NCBI RefSeq assembly: GCF_005937985.2
Contig: NZ_CP042172.1
Coordinates: forward strand, 186,001 to 250,000
DNA: 64,000 nucleotides
Source of the DNA: Arthrobacter sp. KBS0702
GTDB taxonomy: Bacteria > Actinomycetota > Actinomycetes > Actinomycetales > Micrococcaceae
Direction: 5' to 3'
Shown here: piece after piece, positions 24,623 to 33,109 of the stretch
Layout: each line of letters begins with the position of its first letter
How positions within the stretch are numbered: the stretch's first letter is position 1
Notes under the pieces: generated by a model
Told to the model about the DNA's origin: nothing
Databases searched by the model: none
What the model saw: only the letters and a program-made list of their open reading frames with translations
Translations under genes and position numbers: made by a program

Positions 24623-25402
24623 ATGACTGAGATTTCCAACGGCACTGAGACTTCGAGCAGCACCGAGATTTCCAGCAGCCACGGCCGGGCCGACGTCCTC
24701 GACGGCGCCTCCGCGATCCTCTTTGACCTCGACGGCGTCCTGACCCCCACCGCGGTGGTCCACGAACGGGCCTGGCAGGAACTCTTCGACGGGTTCCTGA
24801 AGACCAAACCGGAGGCGCCGGGCTACCGCGAGAGCGACTACTTCGACCACATCGACGGCAAGCCCCGGTTCGACGGCGTCCGTGACTTCCTGGCTTCCCG
24901 CAACATTGTGCTGCCCGAGGGGCCGGCCGACGACGATCCGGCCAATGACACCGTGCACGGCCTCGGCAACCGCAAGAACAAGGTTTTCAACGACATCGTG
25001 GCGGCCGGCGGCGTGACGCCGTACGAGGGTTCGGTCCGTTTCATCGAAGCCGCGCTGGGGCGCGGACTCAAGGTCGCCGTCGTCTCTTCCTCACGCAACG
25101 CCGTCCCGGTGCTCAAGGCCGCCGGGCTCTCGGATTATTTCCCGGTGGTGGTGGACGGCGTCGTCGCGGCTTCCGAAGGCCTGCCGGGCAAGCCGAGCCC
25201 TGCCACGTACGAATACGCCGCACGGCTGCTGGGTCTGCCCAGCGAAGCATGCGTCGTCGTCGAAGATGCCGTCTCCGGTGTCCAGGCTGGAAGCGCGGGG
25301 AGCTTCCACTCGGTCATCGGAGTCGACCGCGGAGCGGGCCGGAAGACCCTGCTCGACGCGGGCGCCACGATCGTGGTCGGCGATCTGGCCGAACTGCTCT
25401 AA
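24623..25402 (+). CDS. pgmB: Beta-phosphoglucomutase family HAD hydrolase
   Basis: 259-residue HAD-superfamily phosphomutase expected to convert beta-glucose 1-phosphate, released by the GH65 phosphorylase next door, to glucose 6-phosphate. Motif I FDLDGVLT (catalytic Asp pair) starts at about 34, motif II is VSSS, the lysine is in LPGKPSP and motif III is VVEDAVSG. The first 20 residues are a Ser/Thr repeat (TEIS..., TETS..., TEIS...) with no counterpart in the family core. Start ATG 24623 follows AAAGGA by 10 nt. Gene pairs of this kind mark maltose, trehalose or kojibiose phosphorolysis. Confidence 0.88.
   Translation: MTEISNGTETSSSTEISSSHGRADVLDGASAILFDLDGVLTPTAVVHERAWQELFDGFLKTKPEAPGYRESDYFDHIDGKPRFDGVRDFLASRNIVLPEGPADDDPANDTVHGLGNRKNKVFNDIVAAGGVTPYEGSVRFIEAALGRGLKVAVVSSSRNAVPVLKAAGLSDYFPVVVDGVVAASEGLPGKPSPATYEYAARLLGLPSEACVVVEDAVSGVQAGSAGSFHSVIGVDRGAGRKTLLDAGATIVVGDLAELL
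24626..24679 (+). repeat. Three 18-bp tandem repeats at the start of pgmB
   Basis: Units ACTGAGATTTCCAACGGC, ACTGAGACTTCGAGCAGC and ACCGAGATTTCCAGCAGC follow one another and encode the hexapeptides TEISNG, TETSSS and TEISSS. Slippage could change the number of repeats without altering the frame. Confidence 0.7.
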
Positions 25403-25452
25403 CCGGCCGCCACCCCTCACCCGCACAACCGCCACCGCTGAAGGACCCCACC

Positions 25453-27783
25453 ATGGCTCTCATCACCTCGGACCGCGCCAGGTTCCCCAATGACCCCTGG
25501 CAACTTGTGGAGACCGTCCACCTGCCGGGCAACGCCGGAACGCTGGAGACACTCTTCAGCCTCGGCAACGGCCACCTCGGGATCCGGGGCGCCCACTGGG
25601 CAGCCGCCGACGCGGAACTCCCGGGCAGCTTCATCAACGGCTTCCACGAGATCTGGGACATCAAGCACGCGGAAAACGCGTACGGCTTCGCCCGCACCGG
25701 CCAGCGCATCCTCTACGTGCCGGATGCCAACAACTTCGTTGTCATCATCGACGGCGAGATGCTCAGCCTGGAGGAATCCACGGTCCTGGACTACCGGCGC
25801 AGCGTGGACTTCGCCACCGGCGTCTACGAATGCCGCATCGTCTGGCAGTGCCGCTCCGGCGCCACCGTGACCACCACGGAACGCCGAGCGGTGGGCTACC
25901 AGTCCCGCGGCTCCCTCGGCATCTCACTGGAGGTCTCGGCGGACCGCGAGATCTCCGCGGACGTCACGTCCGCGGTCGTCAACCGCCAGGACCAGCCGGT
26001 GGAGGACCACTCGGCCCACGACCCGCGGCGCGCCGGCCGCCACGCCGGGCGGGTGCTGCTCCCGGTACGGCTCGACGGCGGCGACGGCTCGCTGCGGCTC
26101 TCCTGGGAGGCCGCCGAATCCAAGCAGCGGCTCGGCATGGCCGTGGACCACTGGACGAACGCCGGCGTGCAGCCGTTCGACACCCAGGTGGACCAGGACG
26201 ACAGCAGCGTCCGCTACGTCCTCGCGGTCAGCCCCGACGCCCCGTTCGTGCTGGAAAAGAGCGTCAGCTACGCGGTGGGGCGGGCCGCGGACGAGGACCT
26301 CGCCGACACCGCTGAGTCCGCCCTGTTGTCTGTGGCCGAGATCTTTGCCCAGAGCGCGGCGCACTACCGCGACTACTGGACCACCAGCGACATCGTCGTC
26401 GGCGGCCAGGAGGAACTGCAGCAGGCCATCCGCTGGAACCTTTTCCAGCTGGCGCAGGCCACGGCGTGCGCCGACGTGGCGGGCATCCCCGCCAAGGGCG
26501 TGTCCGGCTCCGGCTACGACGGGCACTACTTCTGGGACCAGGAGGTGTACCTGCTGCCCTACCTGACCTACACCAACCCGGGTAACGCCCGCCAGGTTCT
26601 GGAGTTCCGCCACGACCTGCTGCCCGAGGCCCGGATCCGCGCCAAGGAGCTCAGCGTCGACGGCGCCCTGTTCCCCTGGCGCACCATCAACGGCCTGGAG
26701 GCCAGCGCCTACTACGCCGCAGGCACTGCGCAGTTCCACATCGCCGCCGCGATCGCCTTCGCCACGAACCGGTACATCTGGGCCAGCGGCGACACGGAGT
26801 TCAAGGAGACCCTCGGCGCCGATCTGCTGATCGAGACGGCACGGATGTGGGCCTCGCTGGGCTTCTTCGGCAAGGACGGGCTGTTCCACATTCACGGGGT
26901 CACCGGCCCGGACGAGTACACCGCCGTCGTCAACGACAACCTCTACACCAACGTCATGGCCCGGTTTAATCTGCGTGCCGCCGCAGCGCTGGACCACCCG
27001 GGGATCGACGACGCCGAGCGGGAGTTCTGGGAGCAGGCCGCGAACCGGATGCAGCTGCCGTACGACGAGGACTTCAAGGTCTACTCGCAGGACAACGACT
27101 TCATGACCCTGGAGCCTTGGGACTGGGACACTCCGCGGTCCAAGTACCCGCTGCTGCTGAACTTCCACCCGCTCGTGATTTACCGGCACCAGGTCCTTAA
27201 GCAGGCCGACACCGTGCTGGCGATGTTCCTGCAGTGGCAGGACTTCACGGCGGAGGAGAAGCGCCGCGCCTTCGATTTCTACGACCCCATCACCACCGGG
27301 GACTCCACCCTCTCCGCGTGTGTGCAGGGCATTATGGCGGCCGAGGTAGGCCACGGGGAGGCTGCGCTGGAGCACTTCATCCACGCCCTCTACATCGACC
27401 TTGACGACACCCACGGCAACACGATCGACGGTGTGCACATCGCCTCCACCGGCGGGGTCTGGAGCTCGCTGGTCAGCGGCTTCGCCGGCCTGAGGGATCA
27501 GGGCGACGTGCCGCACTTCGATCCGCGGCTGCCTGCCGACTGGGACGCCCTGGACTTCCACCTGAAACTGCAGGGCAGGCTGCTGCACGTCGAACTGGAG
27601 GACACCCAGCTCCGGCTGACCGTCCCGGACGGGGCGCCGCTGGAAGTCGACGTTCGCGGGGAGCGGTTCATGGTCGGCAGCGAACCGGTGACCGTGCCGT
27701 TGCACGCCGTGGTGAGCCCGGAGCCAACGGTTTTCCCAGGGCCGGCGACGGCGTCGATCCCGGTGGTGCGCGCCGACAGCTAG
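25453..27783 (+). CDS. Glycoside hydrolase family 65 disaccharide phosphorylase
   Basis: 776-residue inverting phosphorylase of family GH65 (maltose, trehalose or kojibiose phosphorylase), which splits an alpha-glucobiose with phosphate into glucose and beta-glucose 1-phosphate. It has an N-terminal beta-sandwich (about 1-270), an (alpha/alpha)6 barrel with the general acid E488 in VTGPDEYTAVVNDN, the substrate loop GYDGHYFWDQEVYLLP, and a C-terminal beta-sheet. A glycine/serine phosphate loop (ASTGGVWSSLVSG) lies near residue 665. ATG 25453 has AAGGA 7 nt upstream. It follows pgmB by 50 nt. Which disaccharide is used cannot be told from these motifs, and no transporter is nearby. Confidence 0.9.
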   Translation: MALITSDRARFPNDPWQLVETVHLPGNAGTLETLFSLGNGHLGIRGAHWAAADAELPGSFINGFHEIWDIKHAENAYGFARTGQRILYVPDANNFVVIIDGEMLSLEESTVLDYRRSVDFATGVYECRIVWQCRSGATVTTTERRAVGYQSRGSLGISLEVSADREISADVTSAVVNRQDQPVEDHSAHDPRRAGRHAGRVLLPVRLDGGDGSLRLSWEAAESKQRLGMAVDHWTNAGVQPFDTQVDQDDSSVRYVLAVSPDAPFVLEKSVSYAVGRAADEDLADTAESALLSVAEIFAQSAAHYRDYWTTSDIVVGGQEELQQAIRWNLFQLAQATACADVAGIPAKGVSGSGYDGHYFWDQEVYLLPYLTYTNPGNARQVLEFRHDLLPEARIRAKELSVDGALFPWRTINGLEASAYYAAGTAQFHIAAAIAFATNRYIWASGDTEFKETLGADLLIETARMWASLGFFGKDGLFHIHGVTGPDEYTAVVNDNLYTNVMARFNLRAAAALDHPGIDDAEREFWEQAANRMQLPYDEDFKVYSQDNDFMTLEPWDWDTPRSKYPLLLNFHPLVIYRHQVLKQADTVLAMFLQWQDFTAEEKRRAFDFYDPITTGDSTLSACVQGIMAAEVGHGEAALEHFIHALYIDLDDTHGNTIDGVHIASTGGVWSSLVSGFAGLRDQGDVPHFDPRLPADWDALDFHLKLQGRLLHVELEDTQLRLTVPDGAPLEVDVRGERFMVGSEPVTVPLHAVVSPEPTVFPGPATASIPVVRADS

Positions 27784-27996
27784 GGCTATCGGTCAGCCGG
27801 GTCGCCGGCCGTCCGGCGGGGCGCTTGGAATACTACCGGGTGTGCCCCGGTTGGCGCCTAAGGGACCGGTCCTGCTCTTGCGATCAGGCCGGCCCACGCA
27901 ATGGGCGGGAACCGCCGCCGGCGCCCTACCCGGCGCCACCCCGCGGTCTCGCGCCCGAACCGGCTCAACCCAGCCAGAAACGGAGATGGTGGACCA

Positions 27997-29370
27997 ATGA
28001 CTGCCTACAAGACAGTGAACCCCGCGACCGGAGAGACGGAAAAGGAATTTCCGCTTGCTACCAAGGAAGAGGTCGAGACGGCGCTCGCCGCCGCGCAGCA
28101 AGCATTCCTCGAGTGGCGCAAGGCGCCCGTGGGGGAGCGCACCAAGGTCATCGCCCGGGTCGCCGAGCTGTACCGGGAGCGCCAGGATGAACTGGCGCGC
28201 CTGATTGCCAAGGAGATGGGCAAGCCCGTGGTCGAGGCCCGCGGCGAGGTCAAGCTGGTCGCCTCGATTTACGACTACTACGCCACCGAGGGCCCGGAAT
28301 TCCTCAAGGACGAGCCGCTGGAGGTCAAGGGCGGCGGCGACGCTCTCGTGCGCTCCACCCCGATCGGCCCCCTGCTGGGCATCATGCCGTGGAACTACCC
28401 CTACTACCAAGTGGCCCGCTTCGCCGCGCCCAACCTGGTACTGGGCAACACCATCCTGCTCAAGCACGCCGGCAGCTGCCCGCAGTCGGCGCTGGCCATC
28501 GAGGCGATCTTCCACGACGCCGGCCTGCCGAGGGGCGCCTACACCAACCTCTTCCTGGACAACGACCAGGTGGCGGAGATCATCGCGGACTCCCGCGTCC
28601 AGGGCGTCTCCCTGACCGGCAGCGAGCGGGCTGGTGCGGCCGTGGCCGAGGTCGCCGGGCGCAACCTCAAGAAGTACGTCCTGGAACTCGGCGGCAGCGA
28701 CCCCTTCATCGTGCTCGACTCCGATGACCTGGACGCCACCGTCAAGGCCGCCGTCGGGGGCCGGATGGGCAACGCCGGCCAGGCGTGCACCGCGTCCAAG
28801 CGGTTCATCGTCCTGGAAGACCTCTACGAGCCGTTCGTGGAGAAGTTCACCGAGCGGATGGCCAGGATCAAGCCCGGCGATCCGCAGCAGGAGGACACCC
28901 GGTTCGGTCCGCTGTCCTCCCAGAGCGCCGCGGACGGCCTTGTCGAGCAGATCCAGGACGCCGTGGACAAGGGCGCCACTCTGCGCACGGGCGGCCACAA
29001 GGTGGACGGACCCGGCGCCTACGTGGAGCCCACCGTCCTCACCGACGTCACCCCGGAGATGCGCGCCTTCTCCGAGGAGCTGTTCGGGCCCGCCGCCGTC
29101 ATCTACAAGGTAGCCAGCGTGGAGGAAGCGATCGACCTGGCCAACGGCTCGCCCTACGGCCTGGGCGGCTCGGTGTTTAGCGCCGACCCCGCGAAGGCCC
29201 AGGAAGTTGCCGACCAGTTGGACACCGGCATGGTGTTCATCAACTCGGTCGCCCAGACCCAGGCTGACATGCCCTTCGGCGGCGTCAAGCGCTCCGGCGT
29301 CGGGCGTGAGCTGGGCCGGTTCGGGATGGACGAGTTTGTGAACAAGAAGCTGATCCGCACCCCGCGCTAA
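27997..29370 (+). CDS. NAD(P)-dependent succinate-semialdehyde dehydrogenase-type aldehyde dehydrogenase
   Basis: 457-residue aldehyde dehydrogenase of the GabD/Sad group, oxidising an aldehyde (succinate semialdehyde is the usual case) to its acid. Visible are MPWNYPYYQVARF (coenzyme region), VSLTGSERAG, the general base in LELGGSDPF, the catalytic Cys in GNAGQACTASKRF, and the C-terminal MPFGGVKRSGVGRELG. Length is typical. ATG 27997 begins MTAYKTVNPATGE as expected; GGAG lies 11 nt upstream. A 10-bp palindrome GGACCGGTCC (27863-27872) occurs upstream. Single gene with a strong terminator. Confidence 0.88.
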   Translation: MTAYKTVNPATGETEKEFPLATKEEVETALAAAQQAFLEWRKAPVGERTKVIARVAELYRERQDELARLIAKEMGKPVVEARGEVKLVASIYDYYATEGPEFLKDEPLEVKGGGDALVRSTPIGPLLGIMPWNYPYYQVARFAAPNLVLGNTILLKHAGSCPQSALAIEAIFHDAGLPRGAYTNLFLDNDQVAEIIADSRVQGVSLTGSERAGAAVAEVAGRNLKKYVLELGGSDPFIVLDSDDLDATVKAAVGGRMGNAGQACTASKRFIVLEDLYEPFVEKFTERMARIKPGDPQQEDTRFGPLSSQSAADGLVEQIQDAVDKGATLRTGGHKVDGPGAYVEPTVLTDVTPEMRAFSEELFGPAAVIYKVASVEEAIDLANGSPYGLGGSVFSADPAKAQEVADQLDTGMVFINSVAQTQADMPFGGVKRSGVGRELGRFGMDEFVNKKLIRTPR

Positions 29371-29424
29371 GCGGCGGGCCCCAGGCGCGGACCGGCTTTT
29401 AGTCGGAAAACCCAGCGAGGACAC

Positions 29425-29461
29425 GGCCGCGGCCGGAAGCAACGACCTTCCGGCCGCGGCC
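29425..29461 (+). terminator. Terminator hairpin after the aldehyde dehydrogenase
   Basis: GGCCGCGGCCGGAAG (29425-29439) and its exact complement (29447-29461) form a perfect 15-bp stem with a 7-nt loop, 54 bp past the stop. Confidence 0.8.
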
Positions 29462-29474
29462 GCTGCCATCCCGT

Positions 29475-29480
29475 TAGGCT
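29475..29480 (+). promoter_or_regulatory. -10 box TAGGCT for a leaderless transcript
   Basis: TAGGCT ends 6 nt before ATG 29487. Confidence 0.6.
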
Positions 29481-29486
29481 CCTTTC

Positions 29487-30077
29487 ATGGAGAAAACGGC
29501 CACCGCAGCGGTGCGGCGCAGCCTGGCATTTGTGGGAATGAACGTGGGCCTGGCGCTGCACCCCGCGGACGCCGGCGGAACCCAGGTGCCCGGTGAGCCG
29601 GCTAGCTGCTTCGCCACCTTCTGGCAGGCCGACTGGTCCCGCTGGGGTGCGGGCAGCGCCCTGCTGGTTGCCACCCTGCAGGGCTGGCGGAGCTACGGCG
29701 GCAACGAAGTCCTCGCCGAAACCCTGGCCACTGAGCTCACCCGCCATTTCCCCGAGGCGGCCCGGTTCCCGCTGACCGGCGTCGGGCATACCCACGACGA
29801 GTTCACCGTGGAAGTGGACCCGGCGACTGGGTTCCGCGCCACCGGCCATAAGGCGGAACTGGCCGTCAACGGAGTCCTGGACCGGCGGCAGTTCACCGCC
29901 CCTAACTTCCAGCTCGGCGAAGGCAGCGCCGCCCTGAGCAACGTCTACCTGCCCTGCAGCTCCGGCCGGCTCAGTGAATTCGGGGTGGAATGGCCGGGCA
30001 CGCCCGCGGTCTACCCGGGCCCGCTGGGGCCGTCCTCCTCCGCCTTCGTCGCCCTCGCCGAGTCCTGGGTGCTCTAG
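29487..30077 (+). CDS. Protein of unknown function
   Basis: 196 residues, cytosolic-looking, not recognised. It contains an aromatic-rich first half (SCFATFWQADWSRWGAGSALL, GWRSYGGNEVLAETL), a beta-rich middle (GHTHDEFTVEVD, ATGHKAELAVNG) and PCSSGRLSEFGVEWP near the end. It has two Cys and several Trp residues. Coding quality is good (strong third-position GC, clear single frame) and it has a leaderless-type promoter, so it is a real gene. It is separated by 100 bp from the next unknown gene on the same strand. No function is proposed. Confidence 0.75.
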   Translation: MEKTATAAVRRSLAFVGMNVGLALHPADAGGTQVPGEPASCFATFWQADWSRWGAGSALLVATLQGWRSYGGNEVLAETLATELTRHFPEAARFPLTGVGHTHDEFTVEVDPATGFRATGHKAELAVNGVLDRRQFTAPNFQLGEGSAALSNVYLPCSSGRLSEFGVEWPGTPAVYPGPLGPSSSAFVALAESWVL

Positions 30078-30180
30078 CAGCCGCTGATGTGCCGGGGGTG
30101 CCGGAGCGGCCGGACGGCCCGTGGCCTAGTGTTAAGGCTGGAAGAAGTTCAGCACCCTTATGGTTTACGGAGAGGCGACG

Positions 30181-30957
30181 ATGGCCCAGCGCAGCAACCC
30201 GGCAATGAAGATTGCCCAGAAAACCGCCCACAGCGCAATGTTCGACGCCGACGGCAAGCCCAAGGCAGGCGTCCACAACATGCTCCTGCGCGCAGTGGAA
30301 ATCCAGCGCCCGCTGGTGCTGGCCAACCTGCGGCGGCTGCAGCGCAAACACCCGCACGCCTCCGCGGCGCAGCTGGCCGCCATCCTGGAACGCAACTACC
30401 TGGCCGCCGTGACCGGCGGCGGCGCCCTCGTCGGCGGATCGGCCGTCATCCCCGGCGTCGGCACCGTGGCCGCCCTGGGACTCTCCGCCGCCGCGACCGT
30501 CGGATTCCTGGAAGCCACCGCCCTGTACGCAACCTCTCTGGCGGAGCTCCACGGCGTACGCATGGTGGACCCGGAGAAGGCGAGCACCCTCGTTATGGCG
30601 ATCATGCTCGGCGAGGAAGGCACCGCGCTGCTGAGCTCCCTGAGCGGCCAGGCGGCCGGCCAGGGCAGGGGCCCCACCCAGGCCTGGGGGACGCTGTTCG
30701 CGCGCCGCGCGCCGCTGATCGGCTTCGGTTCCGTGCGGCAGCGGATCCAGCGGGCCTTCCTTCGGAACCTGCTCAAGCGCCAGGGCACCGCGCTGCTGGG
30801 CCGGGCGCTGCCGTTCGGCGTCGGCGCCGTGGTGGGCGGCGTCGGCAACCGGATGATGGGGCGTGCCGTGATCGGGAATGCCAAGGAGGCCTTCGGCCCC
30901 ATGCCGCAGACCATTCCCGGCGAGCTGATGGCCGCTGTCCCCGAAACGGAAGGCTGA
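30181..30957 (+). CDS. Unknown protein with a glycine-rich membrane-like hairpin
   Basis: 258 residues. A basic, soluble N-terminus (about 1-75) leads into a hydrophobic Gly/Ala stretch (AAVTGGGALVGGSAVIPGVG and TVAALGLSAAATVGFLEATA, about 77-116) that could form a membrane hairpin, then a soluble middle and a second Gly-rich patch (RALPFGVGAVVGGVGNRMMG, about 205-225). This resembles EcsC/DUF697-like proteins in overall style but without a clear signature. ATG 30181 has GGAGAGG upstream at a good distance. The stop lies 3 nt before pxpA, so the two are probably co-transcribed; a functional link is not evident. Confidence 0.75.
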   Translation: MAQRSNPAMKIAQKTAHSAMFDADGKPKAGVHNMLLRAVEIQRPLVLANLRRLQRKHPHASAAQLAAILERNYLAAVTGGGALVGGSAVIPGVGTVAALGLSAAATVGFLEATALYATSLAELHGVRMVDPEKASTLVMAIMLGEEGTALLSSLSGQAAGQGRGPTQAWGTLFARRAPLIGFGSVRQRIQRAFLRNLLKRQGTALLGRALPFGVGAVVGGVGNRMMGRAVIGNAKEAFGPMPQTIPGELMAAVPETEG

Positions 30958-30960
30958 CCC

Positions 30961-31710
30961 ATGGACCTGAACGCTGATCTCGGGGAGTCCTTCGGATCTT
31001 GGACCATGGGCGACGACGCGGCCATGTTCCGGCTGGTCACGAGCGCCAGCGTGGCCTGCGGACTGCACGCCGGCGACCCGGTCACCATGCTCGACACCTG
31101 CCGCGCCGCCTACGAGCTCGACGTCAGGGTGGGCGCCCACCTGGGCTACCCGGACCTGGCCGGCTTCGGCCTCCGCGCCATGGACATGACTTTCGACGAC
31201 CTGTTCGGGGCCGTCCTCTACCAGCTCGGCGCGCTCGACGGCGTGGCCCATGCGGTGGGTGCCTCGGTGGACTACGTCAAGGTGCACGGCGGCCTCTATG
31301 ACCGCACCATCCACGACGCCGAACAGGCTTCCGCCGTGGTCGCCGCCATCCAGGCCTACGATCCCGGGCTGCCGATCCTGGGCCTTGAGCATTCCGCCCT
31401 GCTCGGGATTGCCCGGGACGCCGGCAACCCCGTGTTCCATGAAGCCTTCGCGGACCGCGCCTACCTCCCGGACGGCACACTCGTGCCGCGGCTGGAGGAG
31501 GAATCGGTGATCGAGGACCCGGAGGAGATCGTCGAACGGGCGCTCCGACTGGCGCTCAAGGGCGAGGTCCTGGCGGTTGACGGCACCGTCGTCACGCTCA
31601 CACCGCATTCCCTCCGCCTGCACGGCGACACCCCCGGCTCGGTGTCGGTAGCCACCGCCGTCCGCGCCGCGCTGGAACAGGCCGGCGTCGAACTGGAGTC
31701 CTTCGCCTAG
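30961..31710 (+). CDS. pxpA: LamB/YcsF family protein, 5-oxoprolinase subunit A (PxpA)
   Basis: 249-residue member of the LamB/YcsF family, which with PxpB and PxpC hydrolyses 5-oxoproline. The N-terminal MDLNADLGESFGSW and the metal-site region VACGLHAGDP and GAHLGYPDL match the family, as does CGLHAGDP's conserved His. The usual VKPHGALYN is VKVHGGLYD here, with Pro replaced by Val and the final Asn by Asp. No pxpB or pxpC homologue lies in the window; the gene follows an unknown membrane-like protein by 3 nt. The role as oxoprolinase is thus family-based only. Confidence 0.82.
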   Translation: MDLNADLGESFGSWTMGDDAAMFRLVTSASVACGLHAGDPVTMLDTCRAAYELDVRVGAHLGYPDLAGFGLRAMDMTFDDLFGAVLYQLGALDGVAHAVGASVDYVKVHGGLYDRTIHDAEQASAVVAAIQAYDPGLPILGLEHSALLGIARDAGNPVFHEAFADRAYLPDGTLVPRLEEESVIEDPEEIVERALRLALKGEVLAVDGTVVTLTPHSLRLHGDTPGSVSVATAVRAALEQAGVELESFA

Positions 31711-31716
31711 CCGGAG

Positions 31717-31838
31717 CGCGAACGGGCACTTGAGGCCCCGGGCCGGGGCGCGGACGGGCACTTGAGGCCCCGGGCCGGGGCGCGGACGGGCACTTGAGGC
31801 CCCGGGCCGGGGCGCGAACGGGCACTTGAGGCCCCGGG
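31717..31838. repeat. Four tandem 32-bp repeats (GGGCACTTGAGGCCCC family)
   Basis: Exact 32-bp periodicity: CACTTGAGG begins at 31727, 31759, 31791 and 31823, each within GCG(A/G)ACGGGCACTTGAGGCC. The block starts right after the pxpA stop and ends about 100 bp before the lipoprotein gene. The reverse complement of the same unit occurs at 41252-41344. Confidence 0.85.
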
Positions 31839-31940
31839 GGCCGGTCGGCCCTGTTGCTGCAACCCGCTGGTCCCTAGCGTTGGTGCCATCGGGGCAGCCC
31901 TCGAACAAGCGGGGGCGGGTTCCGCCGACTGGGGGAGACC

Positions 31941-33011
31941 ATGCGCGTTCACCGGATCCGGGCTTCTCGACAGCGCCTGGCGCTTTGCGCGGCACTGGTG
32001 CTCCTCCTCGGAGCCTGTGCACCGGGGAGCACGACGCCGTCCGCCGGGCCGCCGTCGTCCGGTTCGGGCAACCCGGCCTGCGACCTGATCACACCGCAGA
32101 TTGCCGCCAAGGTCGACCCGGGCTTCGCAGGCACAGGCCACAACCAGGCGGCCAAACCTCCCGGAAGTCCCGCCTACCTGTGCAGCTACACGAGCAAATC
32201 CGCCCAGGGCATGAACGCGCTGTCCGTAGCGCTGACCTCGCCCGCGTCGGCAGCGCAGCTGGCCGAGGCGAAGCAGACCCCGGACTGCTCGCCCGTGGCG
32301 GGCATTGGCGACTTCGGGTGCTTCCAATGGACGGGCTGGTTCCGCGGCGAGGCCGGCGGGGCGTCGGCCAATACCGTCCTCAAGGCGGTCCGCGGCAACG
32401 AGTCACTGGACCTGCGCGTCGTGGCCACCCCGCCCATAGCCTCCGGGATCCCCGTCCCGGATGGCAACGCCACGGCCCGCGCGCTCGCCCAGGCCGCCGT
32501 CGAGGCAGGCTGGGGCAGCGGGAGCGCGCTCAGTGTCCCGTCCGCGCCGCCCGTCGGCCCGCAGGCCACCACCGACAACCCCGTGTGCGCCCTGGTCAGC
32601 GCGGAGGAGGTCAAGCGGGCGTTCGACGCGACAACCCAGGCGCAGGTCCTCCCGGGCGAGGGTAACTGCCGGTACACGTTCGGCGCGTTGGGAACCCCCG
32701 GACCGGACTCGCTGGTCTTCTCCATCGAATTCCACCAGGGCGGGGCTTCCTGGCTGTCCCGGCCGGTGCCGGACGGCCAGAACATCGAAGGTGTCGGGGA
32801 CCGGGCGATCCTTATTGTCCGGACGGAGCCCGGCGGACCGAAGGCCCTCCGGCCGCCCAGCGATGTCCCGGTCACGGTCATGTCCCTTATGGTGGCCCGC
32901 GGCCAAAACATGGCCATCTTCGTGGCAGAAGTCCTTGTCTCGCCGACCGGTGCTACAACCGAGCAGACCAAGGACAAGCTCATCGCCCTCGTCAAGGGGA
33001 TCGACTTCTGA
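31941..33011 (+). CDS. Putative lipoprotein with two Cys-containing repeats (DUF3558-like)
   Basis: 356 residues. The N-terminal basic region and hydrophobic core end in a lipobox LLLGAC (cleavage before Cys26), so it is predicted to be a membrane-anchored surface lipoprotein. After a Ser/Gly/Pro linker there are two similar halves, each beginning NP-x-C-x-L (NPACDLITP, NPVCALVSAEE) and containing another Cys before an aromatic (YLCSY, GNCRYTF), a pattern like DUF3558 proteins. The function is unknown. Upstream TAGCGT (31875-31880) may be the -10. It stands alone between the 32-bp repeats and the nar operon. Confidence 0.8.
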   Translation: MRVHRIRASRQRLALCAALVLLLGACAPGSTTPSAGPPSSGSGNPACDLITPQIAAKVDPGFAGTGHNQAAKPPGSPAYLCSYTSKSAQGMNALSVALTSPASAAQLAEAKQTPDCSPVAGIGDFGCFQWTGWFRGEAGGASANTVLKAVRGNESLDLRVVATPPIASGIPVPDGNATARALAQAAVEAGWGSGSALSVPSAPPVGPQATTDNPVCALVSAEEVKRAFDATTQAQVLPGEGNCRYTFGALGTPGPDSLVFSIEFHQGGASWLSRPVPDGQNIEGVGDRAILIVRTEPGGPKALRPPSDVPVTVMSLMVARGQNMAIFVAEVLVSPTGATTEQTKDKLIALVKGIDF

Positions 33012-33097
33012 CGCCAGGGGCCGCGCCGCCGTCAACGCGCACGAGCCGTGCGACTGCCCAGTGCCGTAGGGCCCTATCGGAGCCGGAACCCGGCACC

Positions 33098-33103
33098 TAG
33101 CTT
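33098..33103 (+). promoter_or_regulatory. -10 box TAGCTT for a leaderless nar transcript
   Basis: TAGCTT ends 6 nt before narG ATG 33110 and no ribosome-binding site is present. No FNR/Crp box is recognised upstream; a TAGGGCC half-site (33067-33073) is the only candidate for a DevR-type element. Confidence 0.5.
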
Positions 33104-33109
33104 GAGGGC

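Noticed and set aside
25924..27705. A 593-residue minus-strand open frame across the GH65 gene
   Set aside because: Antisense to a gene with full GH65 motifs; composition is rich in Val, Gly and His repeats typical of GC-rich shadow frames.
27863..27872. Palindrome GGACCGGTCC upstream of the aldehyde dehydrogenase
   Set aside because: Ten bases of GC-rich palindrome are expected by chance in such DNA, and no second copy was found.
27793..29469. A 558-residue minus-strand open frame across the aldehyde dehydrogenase
   Set aside because: Antisense shadow of a gene with catalytic Cys and Glu motifs.
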